DNA of 64,000 nt from an uncultured Alphaproteobacteria bacterium (GTDB lineage: Bacteria; Pseudomonadota; Alphaproteobacteria; CAAHEQ01; UBA3637). This document shows, piece after piece, positions 47,549 through 55,711 of the stretch (positions are counted from its first letter, which is position 1; the number at the start of each line of letters is the position of its first letter). A program made the translations under genes and the position numbers. The stretch spans positions 1 through 64,000 of the forward strand of contig CAKQGY010000001.1 of assembly GCA_934234055.1 (NCBI GenBank). The letters run 5' to 3'. Below the pieces are notes generated by a model. That model saw only the letters and a list, made by a program, of their open reading frames with translations, ran no database searches and had not been told where the DNA came from.

Positions 47549-47564
47549 TAAAAAAGTGTATAAT
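47536..47564 (+). promoter_or_regulatory. Promoter of tatD
   Basis: TTTCAA (47536-47541), 17-base spacer, perfect TATAAT (47559-47564). The -35 is poor (three of six), so an activator or UP-like AT-rich flank may help. Predicted start near 47571, 21 bases before the tatD ATG. Confidence 0.55.
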
Positions 47565-47591
47565 ACCGCCACAAAGAACAAAGGAATCGTT

Positions 47592-48248
47592 ATGACCTAT
47601 TTTGATGCCCACTGTCATTTGATGGCTGATTCAGCCTTTTTGCGCGCCCAGGCCAAGGGGGTTTCCACCTTTATTGTCAACGCCACCCACCCGGCCGAGT
47701 GGGAGGAAATTGCCGATTTACAAAATCGCCTGCTCGGGATTTATTTCTGTGCCGGCATACATCCCTGGTATATCAATTCGGCCGAATCGGGCTGGGCGGA
47801 TCGGTTATCGGCTTTTCTTAAAAAGTATCCTCGCGCGATGGTGGGTGAAATCGGCCTGGACAAGAAGCGCCCGTTTTTTGACCAACAACTGGCGGTGTTT
47901 AATCAAAGCCTTGAAATTGCCGCCACTTACAACCGAGCCGTGCACATTCATTGCGTCGGTGCCTGGGACGAGATGTTTGAAGCGATTTCCCAATACCGCG
48001 AACTGCCGATGTTGTTTCACCGTTTTTCGGGCGACGAAGTCATTATTCAAAAACTGCGCCTGTTTAACGCTTATTTTTCGGTTTTAAACGGCCGTTTTAT
48101 TGATATTATTCCGGACAAAAGATTGCTGGTTGAAACCGATTCGCCCGATGGGCTGCGCACGCCTTCGGCCATTCCGGCCTTGGTGCAATCTTTACAACTG
48201 GACACCGATCAACTCAATCTCAATTTGGCAAGTTTCCTCAATGACTGA
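47592..48248 (+). CDS. TatD-family metal-dependent hydrolase
   Basis: A 218-residue TIM-barrel hydrolase. Metal ligands are in DAHCHL (residues 4-9), GEIGLD and the histidine motifs HIHCVG and LFHRFSG, with the final Asp in TDSPDG. Family members are 3'-5' exonucleases or deoxyribonucleases; at 218 residues this is shorter than typical TatD (about 255-265). ATG at 47592 has AAAGGA upstream. The last 8 bases overlap the tcdA start. Confidence 0.85.
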   Translation: MTYFDAHCHLMADSAFLRAQAKGVSTFIVNATHPAEWEEIADLQNRLLGIYFCAGIHPWYINSAESGWADRLSAFLKKYPRAMVGEIGLDKKRPFFDQQLAVFNQSLEIAATYNRAVHIHCVGAWDEMFEAISQYRELPMLFHRFSGDEVIIQKLRLFNAYFSVLNGRFIDIIPDKRLLVETDSPDGLRTPSAIPALVQSLQLDTDQLNLNLASFLND

Positions 48249-48948
48249 TACGCAATTCCAACGCACTTTATTACTTTTCGGGAGCGCGGGCCTCGCGCGC
48301 CTGCGTCAATCGCGTGTAGCCGTTGTCGGTTGCGGCGCGGTCGGCAGTTTCGCGATAGAGGCTCTTGCCCGCACCGGAGTCGGCCATATTTTTCTGGCAG
48401 ACGGCGATACGGTTCAGCCCAGTAACATCAACCGTCAGTTATGCGCCCTGCATTCCACGATCGGTGAAAACAAAGCGCAAACCCTTGCCGCCCGCATTCA
48501 CGACATTTGTCCCGACACCCGGGTTATTGCCTATCCGGATTTTATCCGTCCCGAAACGTTGCCGGATTTACTGGCTTTTCGCCCTGATTTTGTGATAGAC
48601 GCCATAGACATTCTTCCCGACAAAGCCGGCTTGATTTGCGCGGTTCAGCAAGCCGGCATTCCACTTGTTTCGTCTATGGGGGCAGCCCTTAAAACAGATC
48701 CGCTGTCGGTGCGCCTGGCTCCGCTCAATCAGACCTCCGTTTGTCCGTTGGCCGCCCGCCTGCGTCGTTTGTTGAAACGCCAAGGTGCCGACCTCACATT
48801 TCCGTGTGTTTATTCGGTTGAAAAGCCCGCCGCCGCTCGTGATTCCGGCCGTCAGATGGGCAGCCTTATCACGCTCACGGGCTTGTTCGGCCTGGTGCTT
48901 GCGAACACCGTTATTTTACAGTTGGTAAAGGAACCTCTCAATGCCTGA
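48241..48948 (+). CDS. tcdA: tRNA threonylcarbamoyladenosine dehydratase TcdA (ThiF/E1-like)
   Basis: A 235-residue E1-like enzyme that cyclises t6A37 of tRNA in an ATP-dependent step. The nucleotide-binding loop is GCGAVGSFAIEALARTGVG, followed by DGDTVQPSNINRQ and the DAIDILPDKAGLI segment, all as in TcdA/CsdL. The ATG at 48241 overlaps tatD by 8 bases, and the uvrD ATG overlaps its end by 8 bases, giving a three-gene coupled unit. Confidence 0.9.
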   Translation: MTDTQFQRTLLLFGSAGLARLRQSRVAVVGCGAVGSFAIEALARTGVGHIFLADGDTVQPSNINRQLCALHSTIGENKAQTLAARIHDICPDTRVIAYPDFIRPETLPDLLAFRPDFVIDAIDILPDKAGLICAVQQAGIPLVSSMGAALKTDPLSVRLAPLNQTSVCPLAARLRRLLKRQGADLTFPCVYSVEKPAAARDSGRQMGSLITLTGLFGLVLANTVILQLVKEPLNA

Positions 48949-51265
48949 TTTTTTTGAACTGACCGATCCCGTCGATTTTTCCGAGGCCGCCCCCACTTCT
49001 TCTCCCCAGGACTACCCGTTTATGCAGGCTCTGAACCCCGAGCAGCGCCAAGCCGTCATGCAGACCGAGGGTCCCGTTTTGGTTTTATCCGGTGCCGGCA
49101 CGGGCAAGACTCGCGTGCTCACCACCCGGATTGCGTATTTGCTGGCGACGGGCAGGGCGACTCCGTGGCAGATTTTAGCCGTCACTTTCACCAACAAGGC
49201 CAGCCGCGAGATGAAAGATCGCCTGGAACAGATGATCGGCCCGTCGGCGCGTTCGGTATGGCTGGGCACATTTCACGCTATCGGGGTCAAGATTTTGTCG
49301 CGTTATGCGGCTCAGGCCGGCCTTGCCCCCAACTTTATCGTTCTCAACACCGACGACCAAGAACGCCTGTTAAAGCAGCTGATGGTTGCCGGTGGCGTGG
49401 ACATCAAGCGTTTTACGCCCGCCACGATGCTGGACATTATTCAGCGTTGGAAGGACCGCGGCCTGTCCCCCACGGCGATTACGCCGGCTCAGGACAGTGA
49501 TTTTTGCGACGGCCGTGCGCGTGGCTTTTATCAGCTGTATCAGAATCGCCTGCGCGAGTTAAACGCCGTTGATTTCGGTGATTTGCTGCTGCTGCCGCTG
49601 GAATTGTTCAAGGCCCACCCCGACATTTTAGCGGTTTATCAGGCCAAGTTCCGCTATCTTCTGGTGGACGAGTATCAGGACACCAATGTTGCCCAGTATT
49701 TACTGCTGCGTTTATTGGCGCAAAAGTCGCGTAATATCTGCTGTGTCGGCGATGATGATCAGTCTATTTATTCCTGGCGCGGAGCCGAGGTTGAAAACAT
49801 TCTCAATTTTCAAAGCGTGTATCCCGACGCCGTTGTGATTCGACTGGAACGCAACTATCGCTCTACGGCGCATATTTTGGGCGCGGCCTCGGCACTGATT
49901 GCGAACAATGCCGGACGTCTTGGCAAGACTCTCAAAGTTGCCGACAACCGCGACGGTGCGGGCGATCGCGTGCACATCACGGGCTACTGGAACGGCACCC
50001 AAGAGGCCGCCGGCATTATATCGCATGTAGAGCATGCTCAATCTCTCGGCACGCCGCTGTCCCATATGGCGATATTGGTGCGCACATCGGCTCAAACCCG
50101 TCCCTTTGAAGACGAGTTGATTCGGGCCGGTATTCCTTATAAGATTATCGGCGGGTTCAAGTTTTACGAGCGCGAAGAAATCCGCGATGCCGTGGCATAT
50201 TTGCGCCTGGTCTTAAATCCCGGCGATGATCTGGCGTTTCAGCGCATCGTCAACAAGCCCCGCCGCGGTATCGGCGACAGCGCGCTGACGGCCATTTCCG
50301 AGGCTGCCCGCGACCATCGGATCAGCCTCTTTGACGCGATTGCGTGGGCCACATTGCGCCCGTCTGTCCGGCGCACGCTGGACGGCTTTACAACACTGAT
50401 CACCACCGCCCGCGGCAAACAGGATTTGCTGGACCCGGCCGCCCTTGCCAAACAAGTGCTTGAAGACTCGGGCTACATCAATATGTGGCGTATGGACAAA
50501 TCGCCCGAGGCCGAGGGCCGTTTAGAGAACTTGGACGAATTGTATAATGTGTTGGGTGATTTCGAAACGATCAATGATTTTATTGAATATGCCGCCTTGC
50601 TCACCGACGCGGACGATAATGCGACCGACGATCAACTGGTTGTAATGACACTTCACGCGTCCAAAGGGCTTGAATTTGACTATGTTTTCCTGGCCGGCTG
50701 GGAGGAGGGGCTTTTCCCGCACCAACGTGCGTTGGACGAGACCGGCCAGCAGGGTCTGGAAGAAGAACGTCGTTTGGCGTATGTAGGCCTGACCCGTGCG
50801 CGTCAAAAAGCGTTTATTTCGTTTGCCGCGAACCGCAAGATCTACGGCCAATGGGAGAATACGGTGGCCAGTCGTTTTATTGACGAACTTCCCCCGGGGG
50901 ATATTCAGAACGATACCCAAGTCCGTATGGGCTCCACTTCCGGTGATTTTTCCGCTCCCTATCCCCGCGCCGCCTGTGCGTCCTCTTCTGATTCCTTTTC
51001 CCGCTCTTTTAATTCTTCTCCTCTCCCCCGTCATTGCGAGGGACAGATCAATCTGTCCTGTGGCAATCCATTAAACCAAGAGTCCTTATACTCTTACCAA
51101 GGACGAGCCACCCCCCGCCGGAAATCTGCCCGTATCGGTAAAAGGGTCTATCACGACACATTCGGTTTCGGAACAGTGATTCGCGAGGAGGGCGACCGCC
51201 TGGAAGTCCGTTTTGACGACTATGGCCTCAAAAAAGTCCTCTCTCGCTTCCTCTCCCCCGCTTAA
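48941..51265 (+). CDS. uvrD: UvrD/PcrA DNA helicase with an in-frame palindromic insertion
   Basis: A 774-residue superfamily 1A helicase for nucleotide-excision and mismatch repair. Walker A is GAGTGKTRVL, motif II VDEYQDTN, motif III GDDDQSIYSWRGAE, motif IV RLERNYRS, motif V VVMTLHASKGLEF and motif VI YVGLTRARQKA. The C-terminal Tudor-like domain (GKRVYHDTFGFGTVIRE) is intact. Between them (about residues 697-710) the chain reads PRHCEGQINLSCGNPL, encoded by a complete family A palindromic repeat at 51030-51070 that keeps the frame open. The linker is usually variable, so function is probably preserved. Confidence 0.95.
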   Translation: MPDFFELTDPVDFSEAAPTSSPQDYPFMQALNPEQRQAVMQTEGPVLVLSGAGTGKTRVLTTRIAYLLATGRATPWQILAVTFTNKASREMKDRLEQMIGPSARSVWLGTFHAIGVKILSRYAAQAGLAPNFIVLNTDDQERLLKQLMVAGGVDIKRFTPATMLDIIQRWKDRGLSPTAITPAQDSDFCDGRARGFYQLYQNRLRELNAVDFGDLLLLPLELFKAHPDILAVYQAKFRYLLVDEYQDTNVAQYLLLRLLAQKSRNICCVGDDDQSIYSWRGAEVENILNFQSVYPDAVVIRLERNYRSTAHILGAASALIANNAGRLGKTLKVADNRDGAGDRVHITGYWNGTQEAAGIISHVEHAQSLGTPLSHMAILVRTSAQTRPFEDELIRAGIPYKIIGGFKFYEREEIRDAVAYLRLVLNPGDDLAFQRIVNKPRRGIGDSALTAISEAARDHRISLFDAIAWATLRPSVRRTLDGFTTLITTARGKQDLLDPAALAKQVLEDSGYINMWRMDKSPEAEGRLENLDELYNVLGDFETINDFIEYAALLTDADDNATDDQLVVMTLHASKGLEFDYVFLAGWEEGLFPHQRALDETGQQGLEEERRLAYVGLTRARQKAFISFAANRKIYGQWENTVASRFIDELPPGDIQNDTQVRMGSTSGDFSAPYPRAACASSSDSFSRSFNSSPLPRHCEGQINLSCGNPLNQESLYSYQGRATPRRKSARIGKRVYHDTFGFGTVIREEGDRLEVRFDDYGLKKVLSRFLSPA
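51030..51070. repeat. Dispersed palindromic repeat, family A, copy 3, inside uvrD
   Basis: GTCATTGCGAG and GTGGCAATCCA ends with a perfect GGACAGAT-CA-ATCTGTCC centre. It lies wholly inside the uvrD coding region and is read in frame. It matches the intergenic copies base for base at both ends. Confidence 0.9.
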
Positions 51266-51276
51266 AAATTATTTTC

Positions 51277-51774
51277 TCAAATCATAGACTCAAACACAAC
51301 CGTGCCAGCATTGTTGTCGTTGCAGTTTGTCTTATGGGGTTTATCGCTATTTTCCGGCCGCACGCTCACATTCTGCCATTGATAGGCTTTCAACTGTTCA
51401 CACGCGGCTTTCGGCACACTGTCCAAAGTAATCACGAAATAATCTCCCGTCTCCGGCGTAACGGTCATTTTTCCCCACGGCGTATCGGCCTCAACGCCCT
51501 TGTCTTTTACCTGACACCCATAGGCATCACAGACATCATTATTGACAATGCGCAGCCCAAAATCATTAGTTGTCGGATAGGCCCGGCTCCACGAAAAGAT
51601 ATCCGAGATTCCCCGCGCTGTTTCTTCTACTTGCGAATAGACCTGCGACACGTTATAGGCCTGCATGCCAAAGTTCATTGCCGATATTCCCCCGACGGTC
51701 AGCACGCCGATCACGGCCAGCACCCCCAGCATTTCCACCATAGATCGTCCGGTTTCATTCGTATTCATCATCAT
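51277..51774 (-). CDS. Type IV pilin-like/pseudopilin protein
   Basis: A 165-residue protein with a short leader (MMMNTNETG) followed by RSMVEMLGVLAVIGVLTVGG. Glu at +5 after the glycine is the hallmark of prepilin-peptidase substrates, although +1 is Arg rather than Phe. The hydrophobic helix (about 13-32) is followed by a globular domain with two cysteine pairs (CDAYGC, then single cysteines near 128 and 147) suited to disulphides. The start overlaps the cca stop as TAATG, with GGAGG 6 bases upstream. Convergent with uvrD. No pilus assembly genes are nearby, so the machine must be elsewhere. Confidence 0.82.
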   Translation of the reverse strand: MMMNTNETGRSMVEMLGVLAVIGVLTVGGISAMNFGMQAYNVSQVYSQVEETARGISDIFSWSRAYPTTNDFGLRIVNNDVCDAYGCQVKDKGVEADTPWGKMTVTPETGDYFVITLDSVPKAACEQLKAYQWQNVSVRPENSDKPHKTNCNDNNAGTVVFESMI

Positions 51775-52487
51775 TAAAAGCCTCCATAGGTTTTCAGGGC
51801 TGCCACATCGCTCAGATGCGCCATCACCCCGGTTTTTGTTAAAATTGTCAAGATTGTATCTGTTTTATCCCCGGCCAAGATTTTCTGGATTTCTTTTTCC
51901 CGCCGGTTCAGGGACACCAGCCCCAACCTCCCCGCCGTTTCAGGGAACAGGGCCACCACTTCGGGGTCGGGTTCGCCGCGTCCGAAACGCGCCCAGAATC
52001 GCATATAGCGCAGGATTCTCAGTCCGTCTTCCCACAGCCGCCGCGCCGGATCGCCGATAAAGCGCACGCGTCCTGCCGCCAAATCTTCTTGCCCGCCGTG
52101 ATAGTCATAGATTGTTCCGTCCGCCCCCAGATACAGCGCATTGATGGTAAAGTCCCGCCGCACCGAGTCCTCTTGCCAATCGGTGATAAAGGTGGTTTTT
52201 TCCGTCCCGTCCGGCGAAAACAGATCGCGCCGCAGTGTTGCAATTTCCAGCGTTTCGTCCCCCGCTTTGGCCATCACGACCCCGCGCTTCATTGTAATCG
52301 GCCAAGCCTCAATTCCCGCGTTTTTCAGGGCATCCAGCACTTTATCCGGCCGCACCGGGGTCGCCAGGTCCGTATCTCCCGCCGGTTGCCCCAGCAGGCG
52401 ATCGCGCACACAACCGCCCACCGGCCTGACCCTTCCGGCCAAGGCGTCCGCAATTTGTCGCACAGATTCAGACCACAATTCCATCAT
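51774..52487 (-). CDS. cca: CCA/poly(A) polymerase-type tRNA nucleotidyltransferase, short form
   Basis: A 237-residue class II nucleotidyltransferase. Head-domain motifs are clear: VGGCVRDRLLG (nucleotide binding), DTDLATP (metal-binding Asp pair), RRDFTINALYLG and DPARRLWEDGLRILRYMRF. Known alphaproteobacterial CCA-adding enzymes are about 380-420 residues; here the body and tail domains are missing after about residue 215, and the protein ends at the pilin gene start. It may be a truncated but still active enzyme or a specialised one. Its promoter predicts a leaderless mRNA. Confidence 0.85.
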   Translation of the reverse strand: MMELWSESVRQIADALAGRVRPVGGCVRDRLLGQPAGDTDLATPVRPDKVLDALKNAGIEAWPITMKRGVVMAKAGDETLEIATLRRDLFSPDGTEKTTFITDWQEDSVRRDFTINALYLGADGTIYDYHGGQEDLAAGRVRFIGDPARRLWEDGLRILRYMRFWARFGRGEPDPEVVALFPETAGRLGLVSLNRREKEIQKILAGDKTDTILTILTKTGVMAHLSDVAALKTYGGF

Positions 52488-52493
52488 ACGGTT

Positions 52494-52522
52494 ATTTTAG
52501 CAAGATATTTCTTGCATTTCAA
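52494..52522 (-). promoter_or_regulatory. Promoter of cca, start on the ATG
   Basis: Minus strand: TTGAAA (52522-52517), 17-base spacer, TAAAAT (52499-52494). Seven bases after the -10 is 52487, the A of the cca ATG. No Shine-Dalgarno is present, so translation is predicted leaderless. Confidence 0.7.
52500..52515. promoter_or_regulatory. Inverted repeat between the cca and rnd promoters
   Basis: GCAAGA-TATT-TCTTGC, a perfect 6-bp palindrome within the cca spacer and touching the rnd -35. It is placed to act as an operator for both promoters, but no regulator is known. Confidence 0.45.
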
Positions 52523-52540
52523 CTAAAAAAAGCGTAAAAT
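52512..52540 (+). promoter_or_regulatory. Promoter of rnd, start on the ATG
   Basis: TTGCAT (52512-52517), 17-base spacer, TAAAAT (52535-52540). Seven bases after the -10 is 52547, the A of the rnd ATG. No Shine-Dalgarno lies upstream. The -35 overlaps that of the divergent cca promoter by one base. Confidence 0.7.
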
Positions 52541-52546
52541 ACAAAA

Positions 52547-53698
52547 ATGATTATAAAAACAAGCACCGAACTGACGGATCTGTGCACGCGTTTGGCACAG
52601 CATCCCTTTATTACTTTGGATACCGAGTTTATCCGCGAACACACCTATTATCCCGAATTATGCCTGATTCAGGTTGCTTCTCCGGCCGAGGCCGCCTGTA
52701 TAGATCCGCTGGCACCGGATTTGGATCTGACGCCGTTATTTGCACTGCTCCAAAACCCGAATGTGGTCAAGGTTTTTCACGCCGCCCGCCAAGATGTGGA
52801 AATTTTCTACCACCTGACCGGCCAAGTCCCGACGCCGCTGTTTGATACCCAAATTGCCGCGATGGTGTGCGGCTATGGCGAGAATATCGGTTATCAGCAG
52901 TTGGTGCACGATATATCCGGCGTCTCACTGGACAAGTCTATGCGTTTCACGGATTGGAGTCGTCGCCCCCTAAATGAAGAGCAGGTCGCCTATGCGCTTC
53001 ACGATGTCACTTATCTGCGTGATGTATACACGGCACTCAATGACCGGTTGCAACAATCCGGGCGTCAGTCTTGGTTGGCTCAGGAAATCGCGATTCAAAA
53101 CGATCCCGCCACTTACGATACGAGCGAGGATGAAGTTTGGCATCGGATCAAGGTCCCGTTCAAGCGTCCCTTACAAACCTATGTTTTTGCCAAGTTATGC
53201 GCCTGGCGCGAGCGCACGGCCAAGCGTAAAAACCGCCCGCGCAAGTTTATTCTCAAAGACGACGCCTTGATTGAGTTGGCCCTGATGATGCCCGAACAAC
53301 CGTCTGATATGGACACGGGGCGCAATATCCCCCGCGGTTTCGGTAAAAGTCCTTTCGGGCAAGAGGTTTTGGCCGTTATTTCGGCGGCGCGCACGGATCC
53401 GCCCGAGTGTTATCCCACTGCCTGGAAACAACCCAAACCCCTCACATCGGCTCAACACGCTTTTTCGGATATGTTGCAACTGTTGCTGGCCATTATTGCG
53501 ACAAATTTGGGGGTTGCTCCGCGCATTATTGCCACAACGGACGAGTTGCGCGAATTGGCTCGCGGTAATAATCAGGTGCCCTGTATGCAGGGGTGGCGCC
53601 GCGACATTTTCGGCGAGCAGGTTTTGCTTTTCAAGCAAGGCAAGCTCGGCCTGATTTATGACCCGGCGACACACCATCCCGAAATAAAACCGCTCTGA
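52547..53698 (+). CDS. rnd: Ribonuclease D
   Basis: A 383-residue 3'-5' exoribonuclease that trims tRNA and other RNA 3' ends. DEDD motifs are in order: DTEFIRE (residues 25-31), HAARQDVEIFYH and YALHDVTYL. An HRDC domain follows near 210-290, and a shorter helical tail ends the protein. Similarity to RNase D runs right to the N terminus, so ATG at 52547 is the real start even though no Shine-Dalgarno precedes it. Paired divergently with cca, also an RNA 3'-end enzyme. Confidence 0.93.
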   Translation: MIIKTSTELTDLCTRLAQHPFITLDTEFIREHTYYPELCLIQVASPAEAACIDPLAPDLDLTPLFALLQNPNVVKVFHAARQDVEIFYHLTGQVPTPLFDTQIAAMVCGYGENIGYQQLVHDISGVSLDKSMRFTDWSRRPLNEEQVAYALHDVTYLRDVYTALNDRLQQSGRQSWLAQEIAIQNDPATYDTSEDEVWHRIKVPFKRPLQTYVFAKLCAWRERTAKRKNRPRKFILKDDALIELALMMPEQPSDMDTGRNIPRGFGKSPFGQEVLAVISAARTDPPECYPTAWKQPKPLTSAQHAFSDMLQLLLAIIATNLGVAPRIIATTDELRELARGNNQVPCMQGWRRDIFGEQVLLFKQGKLGLIYDPATHHPEIKPL

Positions 53699-53712
53699 CA
53701 CAAAAAAACTGC

Positions 53713-53741
53713 TTGACTTTCGCAAAAATTTATGCTATATT
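53713..53741 (+). promoter_or_regulatory. Promoter of the ffh-rpsP-rimM-trmD-rplS operon
   Basis: TTGACT (53713-53718), 17-base spacer, TATATT (53736-53741). Predicted start near 53748, which leaves a leader of about 104 bases before the ffh ATG. Confidence 0.7.
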
Positions 53742-53747
53742 TGGGCT

Positions 53748-53851
53748 AATTTCCTCATACGGCTAAGTGTTTTAGTCTCCACGGAGATACATCAATCAGC
53801 GCGGGTGCGCCCATTGGTGCGCTTGGTATATAGGAGGTTTGAAAGGGTTAC
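53748..53851 (+). promoter_or_regulatory. Structured 5' leader of ffh
   Basis: The leader contains AGCGC/GCGCT pairing around an inner GGG-TGCG-CCC hairpin (about 53798-53823), then AGGAGG that lies 14 bases from the ATG, too far to be ideal, and AAAGGG 4-5 bases from it. Hairpin plus two alternative ribosome-binding positions suggests regulation, for example by ribosomal protein, but I recognise no riboswitch, and the SRP RNA motif GGAAGCAG is absent. Confidence 0.35.
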
Positions 53852-55240
53852 ATGTTCACGGGATTGAGCGAAAAATTATCGGCAGTATTTGACAAACTCA
53901 CGCGGCGTGGGATTTTAACCGAATCCGCCGTTGACGAAACGATGCGCGAAATCAAGGTTGCTTTGATTGAAGCCGATGTGGCGCTTCCTGTGATCAAAGA
54001 TTTTATCGCCACGGTGCGGTCTCGTGCGATCGGCGAGCAGGTTGTCAAATCTGTTTCCCCCGCTCAGATGGTGGTAAAAATCGTGCATGATGCGTTGGTT
54101 GAGATGTTGGGTAATTCAACACCGTTGAATCTGACACCTCGGCAACAGAACATCATTTTAATGGTCGGGTTGCAGGGATCCGGCAAAACGACCTCGTCGG
54201 CCAAGTTGGCCCGACGCTTGCAAAAGCAAGGAAAATCCGTCCTATTGGCCAGTTTGGATACTTACCGGCCGGCGGCTCAGGAACAACTCTCGGAACTCGG
54301 ATCGGCCAACGACCTCACGGTCTTGCCGATTGTGCCGGCGGAACAACCGCTGGACATTGCCAAACGGGCATTGGCGGCGGCGAAACAATCGCTTGCCGAT
54401 GTGCTGATTTTGGATACGGCGGGCCGGCTGCATATTGATGATGATATGATGGCTCAGGTTGCCGCAATACGCGATCTCACAAAACCGTGCGAGGTTTTGT
54501 TGGTGGTTGATGCTCTCATGGGCCAGGACGCGGTGAATGTCGCCCGGGCTTTTCGGGATAAAATCGGGATTACCGGAACGATTTTAACGCGTGTTGACGG
54601 GGACGCACGGGGTGGTGCGGCGCTGTCTATGCGGGCGATTACCGGTGTGCCGGTGCAATTTTTGGGCGTTGGCGAACGGGCCGATGCGCTTGAAGCCTTT
54701 GACGCCAAACGGATTGCCGACCGGATTTTGGGTATGGGTGATGTGGTCGGATTGGTTGAAACCGCGATTGAAAAAGTCAATCACGCCGAGGCCGAAAAGA
54801 CAGCCGCCCGTATGATGTCGGGTCGTTTTGACCTGAACGATCTTCTCTCTCAAATGCGCCAGATCAATCAAATGGGCGACATTCGTGGGATTATGAAGAT
54901 GATTCCCGGGTTGGGGCGTTTTTCGGCGCAGATTGATGCGGCCGGCGTCAACAACAACCTGATCAAGCGTCAAGAGGCCATTATTCTGTCTATGACACCG
55001 CGTGAGCGTCGGAATCCCGATTTGCTCAAAGCCTCCCGCAAACAGCGGATTGCAAACGGTGCCGGCGTTTCTGTCAGCGATGTGAATCGTTTACTCAAAC
55101 AGTATGAACAGATGGCCGATATGATGCGGAAATTCAAGAAAATGGGCCCGCTGGGTATGATGTCCCTGATGAAAAAGATGGGCGGCGCATTTGGCGGAAA
55201 TAACCCGTTTATGAATGGCGGGGGCTTGCCTCCGTTTTAA
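53852..55240 (+). CDS. ffh: Signal recognition particle protein Ffh
   Basis: A 462-residue SRP54-type GTPase that binds 4.5S RNA and signal sequences. The N domain is followed by G1 GLQGSGKTTSS, G3 DTAGRLHIDDD and G4 TRVDGDARGGAALS (TRVD replaces TKxD). The methionine-rich M domain closes the protein with RRNPDLLKASRKQRIANG and MADMMRKFKKMGPLGMMSLM. First gene of an operon that continues with rpsP. Confidence 0.96.
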   Translation: MFTGLSEKLSAVFDKLTRRGILTESAVDETMREIKVALIEADVALPVIKDFIATVRSRAIGEQVVKSVSPAQMVVKIVHDALVEMLGNSTPLNLTPRQQNIILMVGLQGSGKTTSSAKLARRLQKQGKSVLLASLDTYRPAAQEQLSELGSANDLTVLPIVPAEQPLDIAKRALAAAKQSLADVLILDTAGRLHIDDDMMAQVAAIRDLTKPCEVLLVVDALMGQDAVNVARAFRDKIGITGTILTRVDGDARGGAALSMRAITGVPVQFLGVGERADALEAFDAKRIADRILGMGDVVGLVETAIEKVNHAEAEKTAARMMSGRFDLNDLLSQMRQINQMGDIRGIMKMIPGLGRFSAQIDAAGVNNNLIKRQEAIILSMTPRERRNPDLLKASRKQRIANGAGVSVSDVNRLLKQYEQMADMMRKFKKMGPLGMMSLMKKMGGAFGGNNPFMNGGGLPPF

Positions 55241-55276
55241 CCAAGAACAACTGAACAAGAAAGGAAACAGAAAAAG

Positions 55277-55696
55277 ATGTCAGTTCGTATTCGTTTAAGC
55301 CGTGGCGGTGCTAAAAAGCGTCCGTTCCACAAAATTGTAGTTGCAGACCAACGGTGCTCCCGCGATGGTCGGTTTATTGAAGCCATCGGCTTTTATAACC
55401 CGCTGTTGCCCAAGGATCACGCCGAAGCGTTGCGCGTTGATGTAGAAGCCGCCAAAAAGTGGTTGGCCAACGGCGCTCAACCGACGGAAAGAGTGCAAAA
55501 ACTGTTCTCGCTGGTTGGCCTGTGCGACAAGCCGGCAGTCCGTGAAACGCCGAAAAAATCCGCTCCAAAGGCCAAAGCCCAAGAACGGATGAAAGAAATG
55601 GCCGACCGTGCCGCCGCCGCAGAAGAAGCCGCCAAGGCTGCTGCTGCCGAAGCCGCTGCCGCCGAGGCTGCACCGGCTGAAACACCGGCTCAATAA
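55277..55696 (+). CDS. rpsP: 30S ribosomal protein S16 with acidic/alanine tail
   Basis: A 139-residue protein. The S16 core ([36 protein letters not shown]) covers residues 1-85. It is followed by a Lys-rich linker and a tail made almost wholly of Ala and Glu (about 108-139), an extension common in alphaproteobacterial S16. AAAGGAA lies upstream of the ATG. Second gene of the operon. Confidence 0.96.
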   Translation: MSVRIRLSRGGAKKRPFHKIVVADQRCSRDGRFIEAIGFYNPLLPKDHAEALRVDVEAAKKWLANGAQPTERVQKLFSLVGLCDKPAVRETPKKSAPKAKAQERMKEMADRAAAAEEAAKAAAAEAAAAEAAPAETPAQ

Positions 55697-55711
55697 GGAA
55701 GGAAGCCTGAT

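Noticed and set aside
53740..53851. SRP 4.5S RNA gene next to ffh
   Set aside because: The conserved GGAAGCAG apical motif and long hairpin of SRP RNA are absent.
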